Shown: positions 1 to 10,197 of the stretch, piece by piece | Layout: every line of letters begins with the position of its first letter | Position numbering within the stretch: the stretch's first letter is position 1 | From: Trichobilharzia szidati | Lineage: Eukaryota; Platyhelminthes; Trematoda; Strigeidida; Schistosomatidae | Assembly (NCBI GenBank): GCA_944472155.2 | Contig: OX235271.1 | Span: forward strand, 27,660,977 to 27,724,976 | Direction of reading: 5' to 3' | Length of the DNA stretch: 64,000 bases | Position numbers and translations under genes: made by a program | The notes under the pieces: generated by a model | What the model was told of the DNA's origin: nothing | What the model saw: only the letters and a program-made list of their open reading frames with translations | Databases searched by the model: none

Positions 1-85
1 TGATATCAATCCGTGATCAAACTATATAAATAATACTGTACACCGGGATGTGTTTATCAACGGCTAAACTTTCATTGGTTCACTG

Positions 86-267
86 GTCATCGGTGGTTCG
101 GCGGTAAATCGCTGGTCAGCCATTCACGTGATGCGGGCTTCAAGTCCCCACCGGCGCACACCCCTACCTCCCTTAGCCGGTTACAATCCCAACAAAGAGG
201 GAAGGCTGCGCTCGAGGCTAACAACCACACCCAGTAAAACGACACCAATGCTGCTGAAAATTCAAAG
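86..267 (+). repeat. SINE-A copy, strongly diverged
   Basis: This resembles the better SINE-A copies at 5448 and 9967: a tRNA-like head, then a body containing the 'cttagccgg' and 'gagggaaggctg..gaggctaacaacc' blocks. Boxes A and B are eroded and no target duplication is visible. It lies immediately upstream of a PLE fragment. Confidence 0.55.
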
Positions 268-271
268 GTGA

Positions 272-640
272 GGCTCTGCGCCCAAATATTTTAGAATTAT
301 TCTGTCAAATCTTGACGACAGTTCATTTGAATTATTTTGCAATCGAATTGAATTAACAAAGAAACTGTGTAATTGGCACAATCATCGTGTTTTCACTCTC
401 CGTTGTCTGCAACAGAATGCATATCCGAAATCCGTAGATGTCGAGTCACCTGACAACTACAGTAGGTCGAATAAAAAAGCAGCTCAATCTTCAGAAAGAA
501 GACAAAGCAATAAGTCCGACAGGGTACTTCTACTAAACTCTAATCCTAAACACCATTATTTTGAAAATATGTCTAATCATAAAATTCTAGGTACCAACAG
601 TGTGAACAGACATGAAGGTGTGATGTTAGCTGATGCATAG
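272..640 (+). pseudogene. Penelope-like element, N-terminal region fragment
   Basis: A 122-codon open frame without an obvious start begins after TGA at 269 and ends at TAG 638-640. It is basic and contains NHRVFTLRCLQQNAYPKSV, which resembles the region upstream of the reverse transcriptase in PLE proteins. No reverse transcriptase or GIY-YIG motif follows, so the copy is internally deleted. A hammerhead motif lies 330 bp downstream on the same strand, as expected near a PLE end. The family assignment rests on motif resemblance only; an unrelated host exon is not excluded. Confidence 0.45.
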
Positions 641-969
641 GAAATCCTTATTAATAAATAAAAATGGATGTGTATCACTAATTGTTAATACTTGGTCAAA
701 ATTCTCGACTGTCCATATCTTCTTATGCAGTCGTTAAGATATGTTTTACAACTGTTTACATACACACACGCATGCACACTCTGTTTAAAGTGTTTAACAA
801 AGATAGACCAATGTTTGTAAGTCCGAGGTCAAATTTTGAACACAGCTCATACAATTTTGTCTATTATACTTGTTGATACCTGTTGAATGACTCATGATTG
901 GACAAAGTTTTCAAAAACAAGAGATGCTCCTTTTATACATATACCTCTGTTATGTTAATTTCGATTAAT

Positions 970-1014
970 TTCCCTGAAGAAGTTGGGACCAGATTGCCGA
1001 ACGAAACGTTGGAA
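970..1014 (+). ncRNA. Hammerhead ribozyme motif (PLE-associated)
   Basis: Reading by eye: stem I TTCC (970-973) pairs with GGAA (1011-1014). The core CTGAAGA is at 974-980 with one extra A at 981. Stem II starts GTT (982-984) and closes with AAC (1000-1002). GAAA is at 1003-1006, then the self-complementary minimal stem III ACGT (1006-1009) and the predicted cleavage nucleotide T1010. C3 and G8 are canonical. The extra base after A9 recurs in other copies here. Confidence 0.6.
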
Positions 1015-1075
1015 TTACTCATTTCAATCTCGCTGAGATTTTACAATTATAATTTTTTACAAATGTCTGAAGCTT

Positions 1076-1118
1076 GAAGCCGTATGTTCCACTGGAAATG
1101 GAAAGGAATAAAACAAAA
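1076..1118 (+). repeat. SINE-A / RTE-type 3' tail fragment
   Basis: The block 'cttgaagccgtatgttccact' followed by 'aaaggaataaaac' matches the 3' tail shared by SINE-A and the RTE elements of this window. No head or body is attached. Confidence 0.45.
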
Positions 1119-1455
1119 CTTCAGTACATCTTCAAATCAAGGGAAAAAGATTTTCTGTTTATACATACCCATATTTTACTCCTCATTTCCATACATTCTG
1201 TCAGATTCAACTAGACTAAATCAGTTCTTCTTCATTTTTCAGCGCGGTGGTGTGTGGAGGTGTCACTTCAATTCAGAGTAAATCAACTGGTAGAACTGAA
1301 TTCATCCTTATTTAATAGTTTTAGGTGAACATGTTCAACTGCAGTTTTTCTCAGGTTTGCTACTACTTTCATCGCCTTCTTGATTGTGACTTTGATGTAT
1401 GCTCGTTGCTACAAAGTTTTTCTTCAAGAATCTACCTTCAATATGTTTATAAGCG

Positions 1456-2660
1456 TTATTATTATTATCATTGTTCCCTTGGGTTCCTAGTGGAATATAG
1501 GGCTTCAACTACACGTCTCCACTTGCTTCTGTCTTCTGCTGTACTTTACACCTGCATCCATGTTAATCCATACTGTTTCAACTCCTCTTCACACGATTTC
1601 CTCCTTGGACGTCCCACTCTCGGCTTCCCTTTCGGGTTCCACTCGAGCTATGGCCTGACGCGCGATGTCACCCAGCGGCCTCCTCAGTGATTGCCTAATC
1701 AACCTCCACTTTCTCCTGCATATTTGTTGGGCGATTGGTTCTTGTTTTGTTTTTTCCCATAGTTTCTTGTTGGTGATTCTTTCCGGCCATCTGACCTTGA
1801 TTAAAGAACGAAGACAGCTGTTGACAAAGGTCTGCAACAGGCTGTTGGAAATATTCTTTGTGACACACTGGCCAAGTTTCTGATCCATCCGTATAGAAGA
1901 ACTGACTGACTTGACGTTTGTATTGAAAATGCGAATTCTGTTGTTGATGCAGGCTGAGTGACAGCGGAAGATTTCCAGATTGGTTTCAGGTTGATGAATG
2001 TGTTTCTCGCCTTCCCGATTCTCGCTCGATTTGACATCCTCGTTGGTTCCTCGTGTAGTTGAGACAATGCTCCCTAGATAAGTGAATGAAATAACCTCTT
2101 TCAAATCTCTCCCGTTGACGGTGATTGGCGCTTGATGTTGCTGCTGCCGCTGTTGTTGTTGTTGTTGGTTGGTTATTTTCATGACCTCCGTCTTGTTTAT
2201 GTTCACCTGCAGTCCTTCCTGTCTTTGCTGCTTCTTCGACCAGTTTGTCGGTTTTCGCTTGTAATTCTTCGATTTTGTGTGACATCAAACATAAATCATC
2301 CACACGCGAAATCCAGGTCCTCTGGGTTCTTCACGTCGGTCCAGGATATCCCTGTCATCTCGTTTCCCACTGTCTGATGCATAATCCAGTCCACCACAAT
2401 TAGGAATATCATTGGTGATAATAAGCATCCTTGTCTGACTCCTGTGTTTACTCGAAACGCCTCTCTGAGTTTTCCGTTGTGGATCACTTGACATGTACCG
2501 TTGTCGTACAGCTGTTGAGTAAGTTTGATGAATATTTGGGTTACGTCGTAGTACTCGAGTAGTTTCCAAATTACTTCGCGGTCAATGCTGTCGAAGGCCT
2601 TCACAAAGTCCATAAAGTTGAGGTAGAGCCTATATACCAGTTGATTACCATCCATTCTGA
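1456..2660 (-). mobile_element. RTE-type (SR2-like) LINE, 5'-truncated and frameshifted
   Basis: The element reads from about 2660 down to a (TTATTA)n tail at 1456. The first frame (2655-2296) holds reverse transcriptase motifs: FMDFVKAFDSIDREVIWKLL (motif A), NTGVRQGCLLSPMIFLIVVD (motif B) and the start of motif C at LDFA. The frame then breaks inside the FADD active site, and DDLCLMSH continues in another frame (2303 downwards). A second shift precedes NINKTEVMKITNQQ, and the C-terminal region runs to 1589. The same two shifts occur in the copies at 12144 and 41740. It cannot encode a functional enzyme. Confidence 0.85.
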
Positions 2661-3219
2661 TTCCGTTATATAAACCTCAGATATTGGCTTATTTTCGCCT
2701 GATATTATATATTTTTCAGTGATCGCTTATTCATGGCACCTTCTGTACTTTTCACTGTGTGTGGAGACTTTATTGTGACTAGTTTCCAGCTCTTAACGTC
2801 AGTCAACTTTTTAATTATCAAGATCATATAAAACAGCTGTTCACCATGGCTGTCAAGTGTTATCAATGCTGCCATGTCAGTGACTGGTCTTCCCTGCCTG
2901 TTCCCGAGTGCCAGTAGTTTTGTTATTGTTTTTATTAGATCATTAAACTCGTATTCCTCACAGTCTACTGGATCGCATCAGCAGTCATAAAAAATTCACT
3001 TCCTGCTATAGAATTTATCGTGAATTACGATAACATGTACTACTGATAAACTCGCATACGTAGTTGGGTGCCACTACTCATATCAATCAAGTATTCATAT
3101 AGTGCTTGCAAGTAAGACCACCAAAGTGATCTAGACGCCGAAAGACGAAGATTTTCAGTGGCGTACCCGGTTTCACACAGCTCAGAGAGCTGAACCGAAG
3201 GAGAATTTAGTGAACTGTG
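2661..3219. other. No gene recognised
   Basis: This is AT-rich sequence without a convincing ORF, RNA gene or recognised repeat boundary. The part nearest 3219 may be a diverged edge of repeat X. Confidence 0.4.
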
Positions 3220-3464
3220 TAGCGACCGGTAGCTACGTGGTCTCAGCATTGAAAACCAATATTCGAGTCCCACTCTATAGCTAACCAAAACACTTTTGAC
3301 TCACTCACTGTCACAAAACGCCCAAAAAATAGCAAATAATGCAGTTACTCGAATTAAAATCTCTTGGATTTATTTAACGACAAAGATAACATGTTAAAAA
3401 CTCAAAACTACCTCAATAATGCAGTTAAGCAACCAGACCGATCAGACAGTCTTCAAGTATTCTT
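3220..3464 (+). repeat. Repeat X, copy 1, left part
   Basis: The block 'gtggtctcagcattgaaaac..cgagtcccac..cactcactgtcacaaaacgcccaaa..' through 'acatgttaaaaactcaaaactacctcaa' is shared with 11990, 13616-14343 and, reversed, 19740-20640. The function is unknown. It is interrupted after 3464 by a PLE inverted duplication and resumes at about 4077. Confidence 0.7.
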
Positions 3465-3914
3465 CTTTTCTCCTCTGGCTAACCAAGCTGAACAGTGTTC
3501 CAGAATACATTTGTGGACTTGGATTTGCGTACAGCCGATATACTTTGCTTCACACGAGCAAGTCAATTGATAAATACACACTGAAGTGGTCAAAAGCGGT
3601 ATCTTACCCTTAACGTTAGATTGGAATAACCGTCTGCTAGAGAATACGAAACGAAAGTTGGCTGTTGGAAATGCCGCGACATCACCTTTGAATTCCAGGT
3701 TCCTGAAGAGAGTTTTCTTAGAAACAGTTGTAATTTTTGGCGACAGAGGCTTCTCTTTCATGTTTTTGTCTATAAATCTTGGTGGATAACCGTCATCTAG
3801 TAGGGTTTCACGTGATAAATTTAATTCTTTCTCTGTCATGTCTTCTGAACAGATTTTTTTAATCCTTGAACTTAATGTACGTACCAGGTTTTGCTTTCGG
3901 ATCAGTGAGACCAA
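3453..3914 (-). pseudogene. PLE linker plus start of GIY-YIG endonuclease
   Basis: The translation contains RIKKICSEDMTEKELNLSR, GYPPRFIDKN, the linker region and then CIYQLTCSCEAKYIGCTQIQ, the first half of a PLE GIY-YIG domain (the KYIG..Q motif). The domain stops at the edge of an inverted duplication, so the second half with its catalytic Glu is missing. Neighbouring sequence on both sides is repeat X. Confidence 0.8.
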
Positions 3915-4076
3915 GCTCTGGAAGTTGATAAGGATAAGATACCGCTTTTGGCCACTTCAGTGTGTATTTATCAATTCATTTGCTTGTGTGGAGCAAAGTA
4001 TATCGGCTGTACGCAAATTCAAGTCTACAAACGTATTCTGGAACACTGTTCAGCTTGGTTAGCCAGAGGATAAAAG
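3465..4076. repeat. Inverted duplication of PLE GIY-YIG segment
   Basis: Positions 3465-3611 and 3930-4076 are 147-nt inverted copies, roughly nine-tenths identical by eye, separated by a 318-nt spacer. Each arm encodes the start of the GIY-YIG domain (CIYQ..C..KYIGCTQIQV), one on each strand. Confidence 0.85.
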
Positions 4077-4312
4077 AAAAAATAGCAGCAGCTCCATCCT
4101 CAAATCTTCCAATAGAAAACAAATACTGTAAGACGAAATTAGTTAGCCGGAAACCGACCACAAGAAGTGTACCTGAGAATCGAGTAGAATATTTCCAACG
4201 AGGTGGAACTCTGTCAGTAAGAATCACAAACCAAACATTTCCCATAGATAGTCCAAGGTCTCCACCACGTCCACACGGCCAACCCTGACCTCATTCAAAC
4301 AAAATCACATGT
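4077..4312 (+). repeat. Repeat X, copy 1, middle part
   Basis: The blocks 'aaccgaccacaagaagtg', 'gaatcgagtagaatatttcc' and 'gtcagtaagaatcacaaa' match the reverse complement of 19915-20100. The last 12 bases (aaaatcacatgt, 4301-4312) are repeated at 5353-5364 around a PLE insertion, after which X continues to about 5440. Confidence 0.7.
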
Positions 4313-4365
4313 TTCATACAACCGGTTCCCTTTATTAGTTTGAAGAGAGAAAGAACGAACATGTT

Positions 4366-4414
4366 TGCAGGATAATACGAGCTCGTTTTATTTCGTGGAT
4401 ACTCATCAACTGCA
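4366..4414 (-). ncRNA. Hammerhead ribozyme motif at PLE 3' end
   Basis: On the minus strand: TGCAG, core TTGATGA (C3 to T), stem II GT-ATCC-AC, then GAAA. A long near-palindromic stem III follows (TAAAACGAG/CTCGTATTA, one mismatch), then the cleavage nucleotide C and CTGCA, which closes a 5-bp stem I. A self-complementary stem III suggests the motif could act as a dimer. Confidence 0.75.
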
Positions 4415-4866
4415 TACATCCCAAATAAAATCAAATTATAAGTTTCAAGAAAGTTGTGGAACATACTTTTTCATTATTACTTGGAGTTATAGACAGAAGG
4501 CATAAGGAACATAATTCCAGAATTTGATGTAGGTAGATAGATTATTCGATGTCAAAAAACAACTAATTATATATAGTGGAATTAGATAAGAGGGTCAAGA
4601 ATTCAGATTTCTATTGGAAAACAACACAGATTGGTTAGAGGCATATTACAGGGTCAGGGTCAGAGAACAGAGTGAATTTACACATCTTGTGGTGGAGAGT
4701 TTAAGAGGGTGGGGGTGAATAGTGAAGTAACATTTTTTAACTTAAACAGACAATTAAGTAGATTTAGAAACTTGAAGGTCAAAATTGAATAGAATGTTAC
4801 GTAACAAGACAAACACACAGGCATACTGACAGAAAGGCAAACAAAAATAAAATAGAGTTAGGGTTA

Positions 4867-5285
4867 TCAAGGTAGTGAAAGACTAATCACACTATCTTTC
4901 TGTATACAAAGGTCTGGTCGAAATCTCTTGATAGCAATGGCTTCTGCGAAGCAAAGTAGCCATCGGTTTCTTTGTGTATTGATTATTTTGAAGGCTTGGC
5001 TAATTTCTACTGTGTGTCCTGTGTCAATTAAATGTCTGGTGATTGCACTCGATAACACTTTTCTTCTTTTTGTACGGAGACTCTTAGGAATGTGCTCAGA
5101 AAATCTAGTAAATGCTGTCCTCTCAGTCCTTCCTATGTACTTGCTTCCGCAAGTGCAAGTGAATTGATAAATGCAGTTGGAGTTGACGTGAGTAGGGTAC
5201 TCATCTACTTTTGACTGGGTTAACGAGCACACAGTGTTGTGAAATAGGACCAGTCTGGCGGCTGGAAACGTTCTTTTTAATGCAC
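4867..5285 (-). pseudogene. PLE GIY-YIG endonuclease domain
   Basis: The frame carries LKRTFPAARLVLFHNT (linker), then CIYQFTCTCGSKYIGRTERT, R..EHIPKSL, AITRHLIDTGHTVEISQAF and FAEAIAIKRFRPDLCIQK before the stop at 4867. It is a complete-looking GIY-YIG domain with the GSKYIGRT core and EHIP helix. The frame runs open upstream into the inverted hammerhead segment, so no native start remains. It is probably not functional without its reverse transcriptase. Confidence 0.8.
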
Positions 5286-5331
5286 CTGTGATGAGTATCC
5301 ACGAAATAAAACAAGCTCGTATTATCCTGCA
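5281..5331 (+). ncRNA. Second, inverted hammerhead copy of the same PLE
   Basis: Plus-strand sequence TGCAC..TGATGAGTATCCACGAAAT..CTGCA is a close inverted copy of the motif at 4366-4414, with a small insertion next to stem I. It sits at the opposite end of the PLE insertion. Confidence 0.65.
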
Positions 5332-5447
5332 AACATGTTCGTTCTTTCTCTTAAAATCACATGTGTAGAACACCTTACCAACGCCATCACACAACAGCAA
5401 AGAGAGGCCTTTGAATTAGGGACTAAACAGCAATGAAGACAAGTTAC

Positions 5448-5656
5448 GCGTCGGTGGCATAGCGGTTAGGACGCTCGCCGGCCACGCACGTGGTCCGGGG
5501 TTCGATCCCCAGCCGACGCACTCCTTTACCTCGCTAAGCCAGAAATAATGCTGGTGAAGAAGAAAGGTTGGGCAAGAGGCTAGCAACCCTGCTACAGAAA
5601 ATTCAAGCCATTAGCTTGAAGCCCTATGTTCCACTGGGGAACGTGAAGGAAAAAAA
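5448..5656 (+). mobile_element. SINE-A, nearly full length
   Basis: The tRNA-like head (about 5448-5519) has complementary acceptor ends GCGTCGG/CCGACGC and box B ggttcgatccc. It is followed by the body 'cctcgctaagccag..aggttgggc..gaggctagcaaccc' and the tail 'gaagccctatgttccact..ggaaaaaaa'. A possible imperfect 10-bp duplication flanks it (gacaagttac at 5438, gacaaataac at 5657). Confidence 0.85.
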
Positions 5657-5903
5657 GACAAATAACAGAGAATAGGTCAAAAGGTGATAATATGTGAGCG
5701 TTGAGATAAATTTCGTTGAAACATTCAAATAAGTATCAATATTGTAATTAGGTGGTTCAGGATCTGATCTTTCAAACAGTTATTCCCTCACACACTCTGT
5801 TATTCATAAACTGTCAGTGCCTATGAATAGTGCATTTCTCAATCTTCTGCAATAATCAGTGGTCGCTTCACTCTCTCTCTCTGTCTGTCTTTTTTTGTTC
5901 TAG

Positions 5904-6622
5904 AAAATCCTGTCAGCTGTGAAACAACCATACGACCACTGATACCTAGACGTGAAGAAATCACCCTACTACCTGGAGAAAGTCTTTTACCAATCACAAC
6001 TCGACCTAAAACATCCACCGCTAATGATACATCAAATACATCCGATTCACAGACAACTCCATCAGAAACTCATCCACTTCTACCGAATCATAATGATGAC
6101 AAACAAATCAATCATCAATTATGTAATAATATAATGTCTAATAAATGTGTACAAAGAAACAGTGGAAGGCCGAATATGAAAGAATGCAATTCCTTATTGT
6201 CTTCTACATCAATGAACAATGAAGACGGCAATAATGGAAATAATCCGTTGAAATCAACTGCCCCGAGTAATTCAACAAAAGCTCCAGGTACTACTACTAC
6301 TTCTACTATTACAGCTAATACTGCTGTCAATGTGGAATGTGGTCGTGATAACTTCTCAGTATTAATGAACACCAGCGCTACACAAAATGTACACCAATAC
6401 CCATCACCACAACAATCACAACATCAAACAGGCATAAGACAATCATGTTTTTCATTTGATGATCAGTTGAATGAAGAGAATTTTTTACCATCCGATAATA
6501 GTTTAACACAATTAGAAGAATTACTAAAATTACATAATAACAAAATAATAATAATAGCAGTAATAATTATGAAATTACACCGCCTCGACTTTCATCGACA
6601 TCTGGGGAAAAATATGAAATGA
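5904..6622 (+). CDS. Terminal exon of an unidentified Ser/Thr/Asn-rich protein
   Basis: The frame is open from a strong acceptor (pyrimidine tract 5874-5900, then TAG at 5901-5903) to TGA at 6620-6622. The first two exon bases complete a codon, so the upstream intron is phase 1. It encodes about 239 residues beginning ENPVSCETTIRPLIPRREEI. The sequence is low in hydrophobics, rich in S, T, N, P and Q, and has no domain I recognise: probably the intracellular or disordered C-terminal tail of a larger protein. The final 27 codons after LEELLKLHNN look wrong (IIIIAVIIM..). One base of shift in the AAT repeat at about 6541-6556 would restore a Ser/Asn-rich reading with TPPRLSSTSGEKYE that ends at TGA 6652-6654. 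Upstream exons are outside the window or unrecognised. Confidence 0.7.
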
Positions 6623-6654
6623 AATTTATGAGTAGATCAGATTCGTTAACATGA

Positions 6655-7403
6655 ATTTTTGTTTAAAAAAAAAAGCCAGAGGCGGATAACATATCACCAT
6701 GCATAGATATTTGTGTGAATGAAAGCATGAAGTGATTGTTTTCTATTTCAGTCAAACATTATATGCTACTTATACAGCTTATAAGTAGACACTTGCATGT
6801 ACACACAAATTGTTACATTCATTTCTAGTCATACAACTTGAGAATACAAGAAAACAGGATAGAATGTTTATAAAAGATTTTATCATGCATCTGTTACTTA
6901 TATCACGTATCGTTTTTTTGCCTAGGTAAAGACTACTAACTTACACTTTTACTGTTTGATTAAACCTCATATTTTTAAAATGACCGGCCTCTTTTAATGT
7001 CTTATTTAAACAAAATTTTGATGTCTTTCTTTTACTCTTTTCTTTGTCTGGTTGATTATTTTCTTCCCTTGTCTTTTGTCCTTCAAACAGAAAAAAGTAT
7101 ACAGAACAAGTGTAAAAATATGTTTGGTTTGAATTAAATTTACCTCTCTTAGATGATAAATAATTGAATGAATAAAAGAAATAATTATTGAACAGTGATA
7201 ATCAAATGTACACTTTTATACTTCATTTGAAGAAATTAAAAAAAAGAATTGATGTATATTATTATTATAATTAATATCAAAAGTATTGTTATAATGAATG
7301 CAATATAATTATTTTAAAAACAAACTGAGTACTGTTTCATATTTTAGTAAAACATAATTTCATCAATCTTCCGTAAGTTAAGGAGAGTAGAACATGGAAG
7401 CAG
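6655..7403 (+). other. Probable 3' UTR and AT-rich flank of the preceding exon
   Basis: There is no ORF of note. The best polyadenylation signal is AATAAA at 7171-7176, about 520-550 bp after the two candidate stops. The sequence is very AT-rich with ATT/AAT runs near 7258-7320. Confidence 0.5.
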
Positions 7404-7855
7404 TATTATTATTACTATTATTCCCTCAAGTTCTGAGTAGAATATATGGCTTCAAATGCACATCTTCGATTCAGTCTTGCTTTAGCTGTCTCAACAACAG
7501 TTCATAAGCTTCCATCCCCTTCCTACACGATCTCGTCCATGTTAACCTTGGATCCATACACAACTTGTCTCCACAGAGTGTGTTCGATCCCTATCCATTT
7601 CCTTCGGCATATTTATAGGGCTATAGGTTCTCTGTTGGTTTGGTGAGAGAGTTCCCTGTTGTTTATCCTGTCTGGTTGGGTGGCCATCTGATCTTGAGTA
7701 TGAAGTCAGAGAAGAAATCTGTTGATAAAAGCCTGAAGGCTGTTGGAAATGCTGTAGGTTATGAGCACGCCAAGTTTCACAACTAGATAGAAGCACTGAC
7801 TAACTTTAATTCAGTGTTGTTCTTTTTGCTGAGAGTGGCAGATTTTATGACTGAT
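7404..7855 (-). mobile_element. RTE-type LINE 3' fragment
   Basis: A (TATTATTA) tail at 7404 is followed by the conserved 'ttccct..agttctgagtagaatat..ggcttcaa' block and degenerate C-terminal LINE coding sequence on the minus strand, similar to 1456-1900. It abuts the end of the next PLE. Confidence 0.75.
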
Positions 7856-7916
7856 TCCAGATTTTCATACAACTGGTTCCCTTGATAAATCTCGATGAAG
7901 AAAGGAAGACGAAATT

Positions 7917-7965
7917 TGCAGTATAAAATGATATCATTCTATTTCACAGGTTCTCATCAGCTGCA
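7917..7965 (-). ncRNA. Hammerhead ribozyme motif with canonical core
   Basis: On the minus strand: TGCAG, CTGATGA (all core bases canonical), a short weak stem II (GAACCTGT), GAAA, a self-complementary stem III around AATGATATCATT, cleavage nucleotide A, then CTGCA closing a 5-bp stem I. Stem II begins with a G.U pair, which may weaken it. Confidence 0.75.
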
Positions 7966-8322
7966 GACTACCTGAAATTACAATGGTTATATAAATGATA
8001 ATAACATACTTTAATGTTTGAGTAGTAGTAGAGAAGGGAAAAAAATGACGCATCCAAAACATTAGCATTACAATTTTTAGTTTAAGTTATCATCATCAAT
8101 TTATACACTTTCAGAGTTGAAAAGAGGGGGGAGGGGTAAGACAGAAAACAGAAAAATTGATTAACAGAAACAGTGTTAGCTTGTAGGTTCACATGGCAAC
8201 TCCAAAATCAAAGGTGGTAACAGTTTATGAGATTAAGATTTGTTCAGTGAGTTGAGATCGCTGAATTAGATGACTGATTATTGTAATCAAAATCAAAATT
8301 CAGTTACCAAGGCAGTAAAAGG

Positions 8323-8967
8323 TTAATCACACTCTCTTTCTGTATGCATAAGTCTGGCTGGTTTCAATCGTTTGATTGCGATCGCTTCGGCAAATCGTAG
8401 TAAATTTGCTGTCCTTTGTCTGTTTAACATTTTGAAGGACTTAGAAATCTCTACGAGATGTCCGGTATTAACAGGATGTCTGGTAATTGCACTCTGAGAA
8501 TATTTGCTTCCTTTCAGGCACAGGTTTCTTGGAATATGTTCAAAAAACCTGATAGAAGCCCTTCTTTCTGTCCTTCCAATGTACTTGCTCCCGCAAGTGC
8601 ACGTAAATTCATAAACGCAGTTTGAGGTGACATCGGCAGGGTATTTACTCAGTTTTGAGTGGCTCATAGACGAAGTGGTGCTGTATGCTGTTATGAGTTT
8701 AGCTGCAGGGAAGCTTCTTTTTATTGCACCTTTCAGTCTTTTGTCAATCTTTTGTGACACTACATCTCCTTTGAATAGATGACAAATAAACACTTTCTTC
8801 TTTTCTACAGCTGGATGTTTTTCTTTCTTATCTTTTTCTCTGCTATACTTTTGAATAAATCCCTTAGGGTATCCATTTTCTCTTAGGCATTTCTCAAAGA
8901 AAGCTGATTCTTCTTCCGCCTTCTTCAGTGAACCTAGCTTCCTGGCTCTGTCGTACAAAGTCCTCAC
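8323..8967 (-). pseudogene. PLE linker and GIY-YIG endonuclease
   Basis: This is 214 codons in one frame. The start (RTLYDRARKLGS) corresponds to the segment after the reverse transcriptase. A Lys-rich linker follows, then IKRSFPAAKL and the GIY-YIG domain CVYEFTCTCGSKYIGRTERR, EHIPRNL, AITRHPVNTGHLVEISKSF and FAEAIAIKRLKPARL. The domain looks complete. The 100 nt separating it from the reverse transcriptase contain stops and shifts in a recognisable EKSIYRKETWTGQY-type block. Confidence 0.85.
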
Positions 8968-9068
8968 TAATCCACGTTTATAGCTTATGGGACAAAAGCT
9001 GTTATAGTGAAGATATTGTCCAGTCCAGGTTTCTTTTCTATAGAGGACTTTTCAACTGCTTCGTTTGT

Positions 9069-9644
9069 TCATTTTACATTTAGATCCAGGAAATTGAACT
9101 CATTTTTATGTTCATATTCCATGGTGAACTTGATATTTGGATAGATCTCATTTAGGCGATCATATAATGCCGATGCTTGATCCATGTCGTTGCAAACAAC
9201 AAATGTGTCATAAGCATATCGGCGATAGTAGGTTGTTCCATTGATAGCAGAACTTAATTGTGTCTGTTCAAGGTAGCCCATGAAGATATCAGTCAGGATA
9301 GGTCCAAGAGGTGAACCCATCGCGACCCCATCAATTTGCCGGTAGAGTTGATTGTTGAATTTGAATTGTATATCTTTTGTGCAGAGCAGCAGTAGTCGCT
9401 TCATCTCTGTTTCCGGTAACGGTAGTAGATCCGTTTGTTTACAAATGATATCAATCGTTTCCATCAGTGGTATGTTTGTGAACAAGGAGATCACGTCATA
9501 CGATACCATGAGTTTGTCTGATATGTCAATATTGTCAACTTCCTTGGAAAATTGGTAGCTATCCTTCAGGCTATGGGTTGCAAATTTAGTTCGAATTGGC
9601 TTTATGGAATCAGCTAACCATCGAGCTAACTTGTGGCATGGCAT
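9069..9644 (-). pseudogene. PLE reverse transcriptase with altered active site
   Basis: This is 191 codons: HKLARWLADSIKPIRTKF, motif A MVSYDVISLFTNIPLMETID, motif B QIDGVAMGSPLGPILTDIFM, motif C RRYAYDTFVV, and FNFLDLNVK. PLE motif C normally has two adjacent Asp; here the first is Tyr (AYD), so polymerase activity should be lost. The frame lacks a native start and ends before the linker. Confidence 0.88.
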
Positions 9645-9966
9645 GATTCCAGATTAATTTAACAAATGTCTTGCTTTTCCAAGCTTGAACTGATTTGACA
9701 GCTTTATCTGCTTGGGCAAAGTGACCCAGCATATTCCCATGTCGGCTAAGATATTCGGTAAACTTCACAGCAATACCGTATTATTAATTCGATTAAGCTT
9801 CAAGTAGAGTTTACTGTCTAAAATGATATCAAAGCTTTGAGATGCGTTTTAAAAAGTGTGCTGTCTTCGCGGTCCATATAACCACCTTCACAGGAGAAAG
9901 ACAATTTATGAACACGCATTAAATTAGCCTCAAATGATAGTTAGTCCTTCTTATATCTTCGGATCA

Positions 9967-10197
9967 GTGCGTCGGTGGCGTAGCGGTTAGGACGCTCGCC
10001 GACCATACACATGGTCCAGGGTTCGATCCCCGGCCGACGCATTCCTTTACCTCGCTAAGCCAGAAATAATGCTGGTGAAGAGGAAAGGTTGGGCATGAGG
10101 CTAGCAACCCCATCCTGTAAAATAAACACTGCTACGGAAACTTCAAGCCTCTAGCTTGAATCCCTATGTTCCACTGGGGAACGTGAAGGAAAAAAAA
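9967..10197 (+). mobile_element. SINE-A, full length, 13-bp target duplication
   Basis: The element is 231 bp, inserted in the N-terminal part of a PLE, with tatcttcggatca at 9954-9966 and tatcttcgggtca at 10198-10210 (one mismatch). The head folds as a tRNA: acceptor ends GCGTCGG/CCGACGC, D stem GCGT/ACGC and box B ggttcgatccc. The tail is 'tccctatgttccact..gaaggaaaaaaa'. It is the reference copy for this family here. Confidence 0.92.

Larger units (their letters stand above)
4313..5352 (-). mobile_element. Penelope-like element, truncated, with 12-bp target duplication
   Basis: This 1.04 kb insertion sits in repeat X with the exact duplication aaaatcacatgt at 4301-4312 and 5353-5364. Reading the minus strand it contains an inverted hammerhead-bearing segment, a linker/GIY-YIG ORF (about 5285-4867), a roughly 450-nt 3' UTR and a hammerhead at 4414-4366. 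The two ends are inverted copies of one another (4340-4414 versus 5281-5350). The reverse transcriptase is missing. Confidence 0.85.

Noticed and set aside
682..876. Small ORF after the PLE fragment
   Set aside because: Composition is typical of random AT-rich frames; no motif, no splice signals.
5448..5519. Possible tRNA gene (good acceptor ends, A and B boxes)
   Set aside because: The same head recurs many times with a fixed SINE body and tail, the anticodon loop is short, and copies have target duplications. It is a SINE head.
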